Of a DNA stretch of 64,000 nt, positions 62,231 to 64,000 are shown one piece after another. The notes beneath the pieces were generated by a model that saw only the letters and a program-made list of their open reading frames with translations, ran no database searches and had not been told where the DNA came from. Position numbers and translations under genes: made by a program. Numbering within the stretch: position 1 is the first letter of the stretch; every line of letters begins with the position of its first letter. The DNA is from Leptospiraceae bacterium (GTDB lineage: Bacteria > Spirochaetota > Leptospiria > Leptospirales > Leptospiraceae): NCBI GenBank assembly GCA_016708435.1, contig JADJFV010000033.1, positions 383,182 through 447,181 on the forward strand. Direction: 5' to 3'.

Positions 62231-63586
62231 AGGAGTTTTCTTTTTTGATTCTGTTTTGTCGGGTGATAGAGATTTGTTATGTTTCTCTCTTTCTTTGATG
62301 AGTTTATCAACGTGAGCGGCGAACTCCGGATAATGCAGAATAATCGACATGAAGGTGTCTTTGTCTAGGTAATATAGATCGCAATAATCCATGGCACGGA
62401 TACTCGCTGTTCTCGGAGTATCCATTATGAGCGCAATTTCTCCGAAGAAATTGCCTTCATTTAATATCCCGTAACTGGTAATTCCATCTTCTGCAAGAAT
62501 TTCAACCTGTCCTTTACTTATAAAATATAGATGATGACCGGTATCTCCTTTCTTAAAAATAAAATCTCCTTTCATATATACAACAGGGACAAGGTTTAAA
62601 ATGATTTTAGAAATTAAATCATCACTTGCACTTTTTAAAATGGGAACTTTTCTCACAAGATCACTATTTAGATAGATGCTTACTTTCATACGAAGAGAAG
62701 GAGGTAGCTCACGTAAGATTTGATTTTCATCGTAACCTTTTCTGTTCTTCCAAATATAATCGTAATAATCCAAAATGCTTTTTTGCATATCAGCGGGAAG
62801 CTTCTTATATTTCATAAACGTATTGATCTTTTGAATCTTGTCTACAAATTGTGATCTTACAATATCTGAATTCGCAAGGATAGTAGCGATATTAGCCACA
62901 AGATATCCGTAAGCACCTGCCCCAACTAGCATAATACACATTGTATAAATAGTCTGCACATTTGTGACAGGGGTTATATCTCCGTAACCGATAGTTGTAA
63001 GAGTAGTCACCGACCAATAGATGGCTCGAATGTATCTAGTTACGGTATCGGGATTATTGACTCCGCCAACGCCACCATCAATTACAATCCAACCACAGGC
63101 AGTCCAGTGGGCAAATATTGTTATCCAATAAACTAAAAATCCCAATCGCATAAAACTTGTGCTATCGAATTCATGCATACCCCAGGTTCGTTTAAATAAA
63201 ACGCCATCGGTGAGTTTTATGATTCGTAAGAAGCGAAAGATACATAGAAATAAAAGGGATTCTGAAAGAATTCCATGCTCAATCATTAGCTCTAAGGGGA
63301 TAACAGAGAGTAAATCCAATAGGAACCAACTGAACAGATAATTCTTTGCAATGCTTAGAGGATCTGTGATTAGAATTTCATTTTTAAAATAAGAGGTTCT
63401 GAAATTAAAAATTAAATCTACAAAGAAAGCAATGGAAATAAAAATTTCAAAAAAAAAGAAAAATCCTGTTTGCGGATAAGGGAATAATATCCAGAAGGGA
63501 ATGTCAATAGAACAATACGTAGCCAATATGAATATGAACAAATCCCAGTATCGTTTGAATGAATTCTCTAAAGAAAAAATTTTCAT
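62198..63586 (-). CDS. Cyclic-nucleotide-gated K+ channel (SthK/HCN-like)
   Basis: 462 residues: six membrane segments with a short S4 (IFRFLRIIKL), pore filter TTLTTIGYGD, a C-linker (FVDKIQKINTFMKYKKLP), and a cyclic-nucleotide-binding domain with FFGEIALIMDTPRTASIRA, where Glu and Arg-Thr bind the nucleotide phosphate. This is the layout of SthK from a spirochaete and of animal HCN/CNG channels. cAMP from the cyclase at 36.5 kb could gate it. It starts 2 bases after the coaB stop, so it is downstream in that operon. The C-terminal tail is Lys-rich. Confidence 0.9.
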   Translation of the reverse strand: MKIFSLENSFKRYWDLFIFILATYCSIDIPFWILFPYPQTGFFFFFEIFISIAFFVDLIFNFRTSYFKNEILITDPLSIAKNYLFSWFLLDLLSVIPLELMIEHGILSESLLFLCIFRFLRIIKLTDGVLFKRTWGMHEFDSTSFMRLGFLVYWITIFAHWTACGWIVIDGGVGGVNNPDTVTRYIRAIYWSVTTLTTIGYGDITPVTNVQTIYTMCIMLVGAGAYGYLVANIATILANSDIVRSQFVDKIQKINTFMKYKKLPADMQKSILDYYDYIWKNRKGYDENQILRELPPSLRMKVSIYLNSDLVRKVPILKSASDDLISKIILNLVPVVYMKGDFIFKKGDTGHHLYFISKGQVEILAEDGITSYGILNEGNFFGEIALIMDTPRTASIRAMDYCDLYYLDKDTFMSIILHYPEFAAHVDKLIKEREKHNKSLSPDKTESKKKTPLRKNRKPKSL

Positions 63587-63588
63587 AG

Positions 63589-64000
63589 TTATGCATTTGA
63601 CTTCATAAAGTCACTAATCTCTTTTGCGAGAATATTTTTTGGTTGGTCGTTGATTTCTTTTATTAGACCGGTCTTAGAGAAAATACGAATACTAGAATTG
63701 ACTTCTCCAAATCCGGTATTGGATTTACCAACGTAATTTCCAATGATATACTTGAGTCCTTTACGCTCTAATTTACCTAACGCATGTTCTTCCAATTTCT
63801 CAGTCTCAGCGGCAAAGCCCACTAAGACGCTATTGGTATACTTTTTATCTTTAAGGAAGCATTAAGAGCCATTAGAATATCTGGATTCTTTTCCAGTTCA
63901 ATCATGAGTGCGACGGTAGATTCTTTTTTAATCTTATTCTCTGCAGTCATAATCGGACGAAAATCAGCGGGGCTGCTGCCATAATTACAAGAGTATCATT
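63589..64000 (-). pseudogene. coaB: Phosphopantothenate-cysteine ligase, C-terminal part, frameshifted
   Basis: The 5' end runs off the window. From the edge one frame reads VIMAAAPADFRPIM, ENKIKKESTVALM and ELEKNPDILMALNASLK, the CoaB core; a second frame, from about 63850 to 63589, reads VGFAAETEKLEEHALGKLER and GNYVGKSNTGF, the C-terminal CoaB motifs. Adding one base near the TTT at 63850-63852 (AAA on the coding strand) joins them. As written the first frame stops at TAG soon after. CoaB condenses phosphopantothenate with cysteine; it complements the monofunctional coaC at 34.8 kb. Read error or decay cannot be separated, but the enzyme is normally essential. Confidence 0.8.

Noticed and set aside
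1..64000. CRISPR arrays, transposases, phage genes, tRNA and rRNA
   Set aside because: I looked for regular spaced repeats, recombinase motifs and tRNA/rRNA signatures and found none.

Overview
The window is a low-GC, gene-dense chromosomal segment that looks like a spirochaete of the Leptospiraceae. This rests on gene style, not on a marker gene: several SpoIIE/PP2C phosphatases with TPR or 7TM sensor parts, class III cyclases, a FecR/FN3 protein beside a cyclase, an STAS/HATPase partner-switching module, and a spirochaete-type cyclic-nucleotide-gated K+ channel. I see no rRNA, tRNA, CRISPR array, transposase or prophage.

Layout. 1-5.1 kb: the end of an OmpA-domain protein, then four tandem paralogues of a secreted serine-hydrolase-like protein. 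Each copy has its own sigma70-type promoter; three have a short palindrome in the leader, and three are followed by strong hairpins. 5.1-15.5 kb: prmA with a 7TM/SpoIIE/TPR phosphatase, a REC-SpoIIE regulator, ybeY-metG, a phasin-like protein, and an operon of inositol monophosphatase, ChaN-like lipoprotein and a frameshifted CarF/TMEM189-type desaturase. 16-25.3 kb: two paralogous REC-PAS proteins that share an N-terminal half but end in GGDEF or histidine kinase, a porin gene with an in-frame stop, and a chemotaxis receptor. 25.3-35.4 kb: metabolic and envelope genes (galT, acyl-CoA dehydrogenase, DEDDh exonuclease, YfiT-like protein, SGNH protein, membrane acyltransferase, TraB/TIKI-like protein, CBS-domain transporter, coaC). 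35.4-41.7 kb: a membrane AraC regulator, an adenylate cyclase, a FecR/FN3 protein and a frameshifted FN3/DUF5683-like gene. 41.7-47.8 kb: a reverse-strand signalling operon of a 1745-residue kinase-ATPase-GAF-phosphatase, a HATPase and an STAS protein. 47.9-57.1 kb: a SpoIID-domain lipoprotein, an atypical cyclase, a CYTH-domain protein and, divergently, a 1488-residue kinase-like/STAND-like P-loop protein. 57.2-64 kb: a monoacylglycerol-lipase-like hydrolase, another SpoIIE-TPR protein, a polytopic membrane protein, the K+ channel and the end of a frameshifted coaB.

The main theme is signal transduction: four PP2C phosphatases, two REC-PAS proteins, two class III cyclase domains, a CYTH protein and a CNG channel that could read the cAMP made nearby. 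The best candidate for an undescribed system is the divergent cluster at 49.4-57.1 kb.

Two features cut across regions. Four genes are each broken by one base: three are indels in short homopolymers and one is a stop codon. They may be sequencing errors or real decay. Intergenic gaps also carry several families of palindromic or foldback repeats, and one family arm encodes part of a signal peptide.
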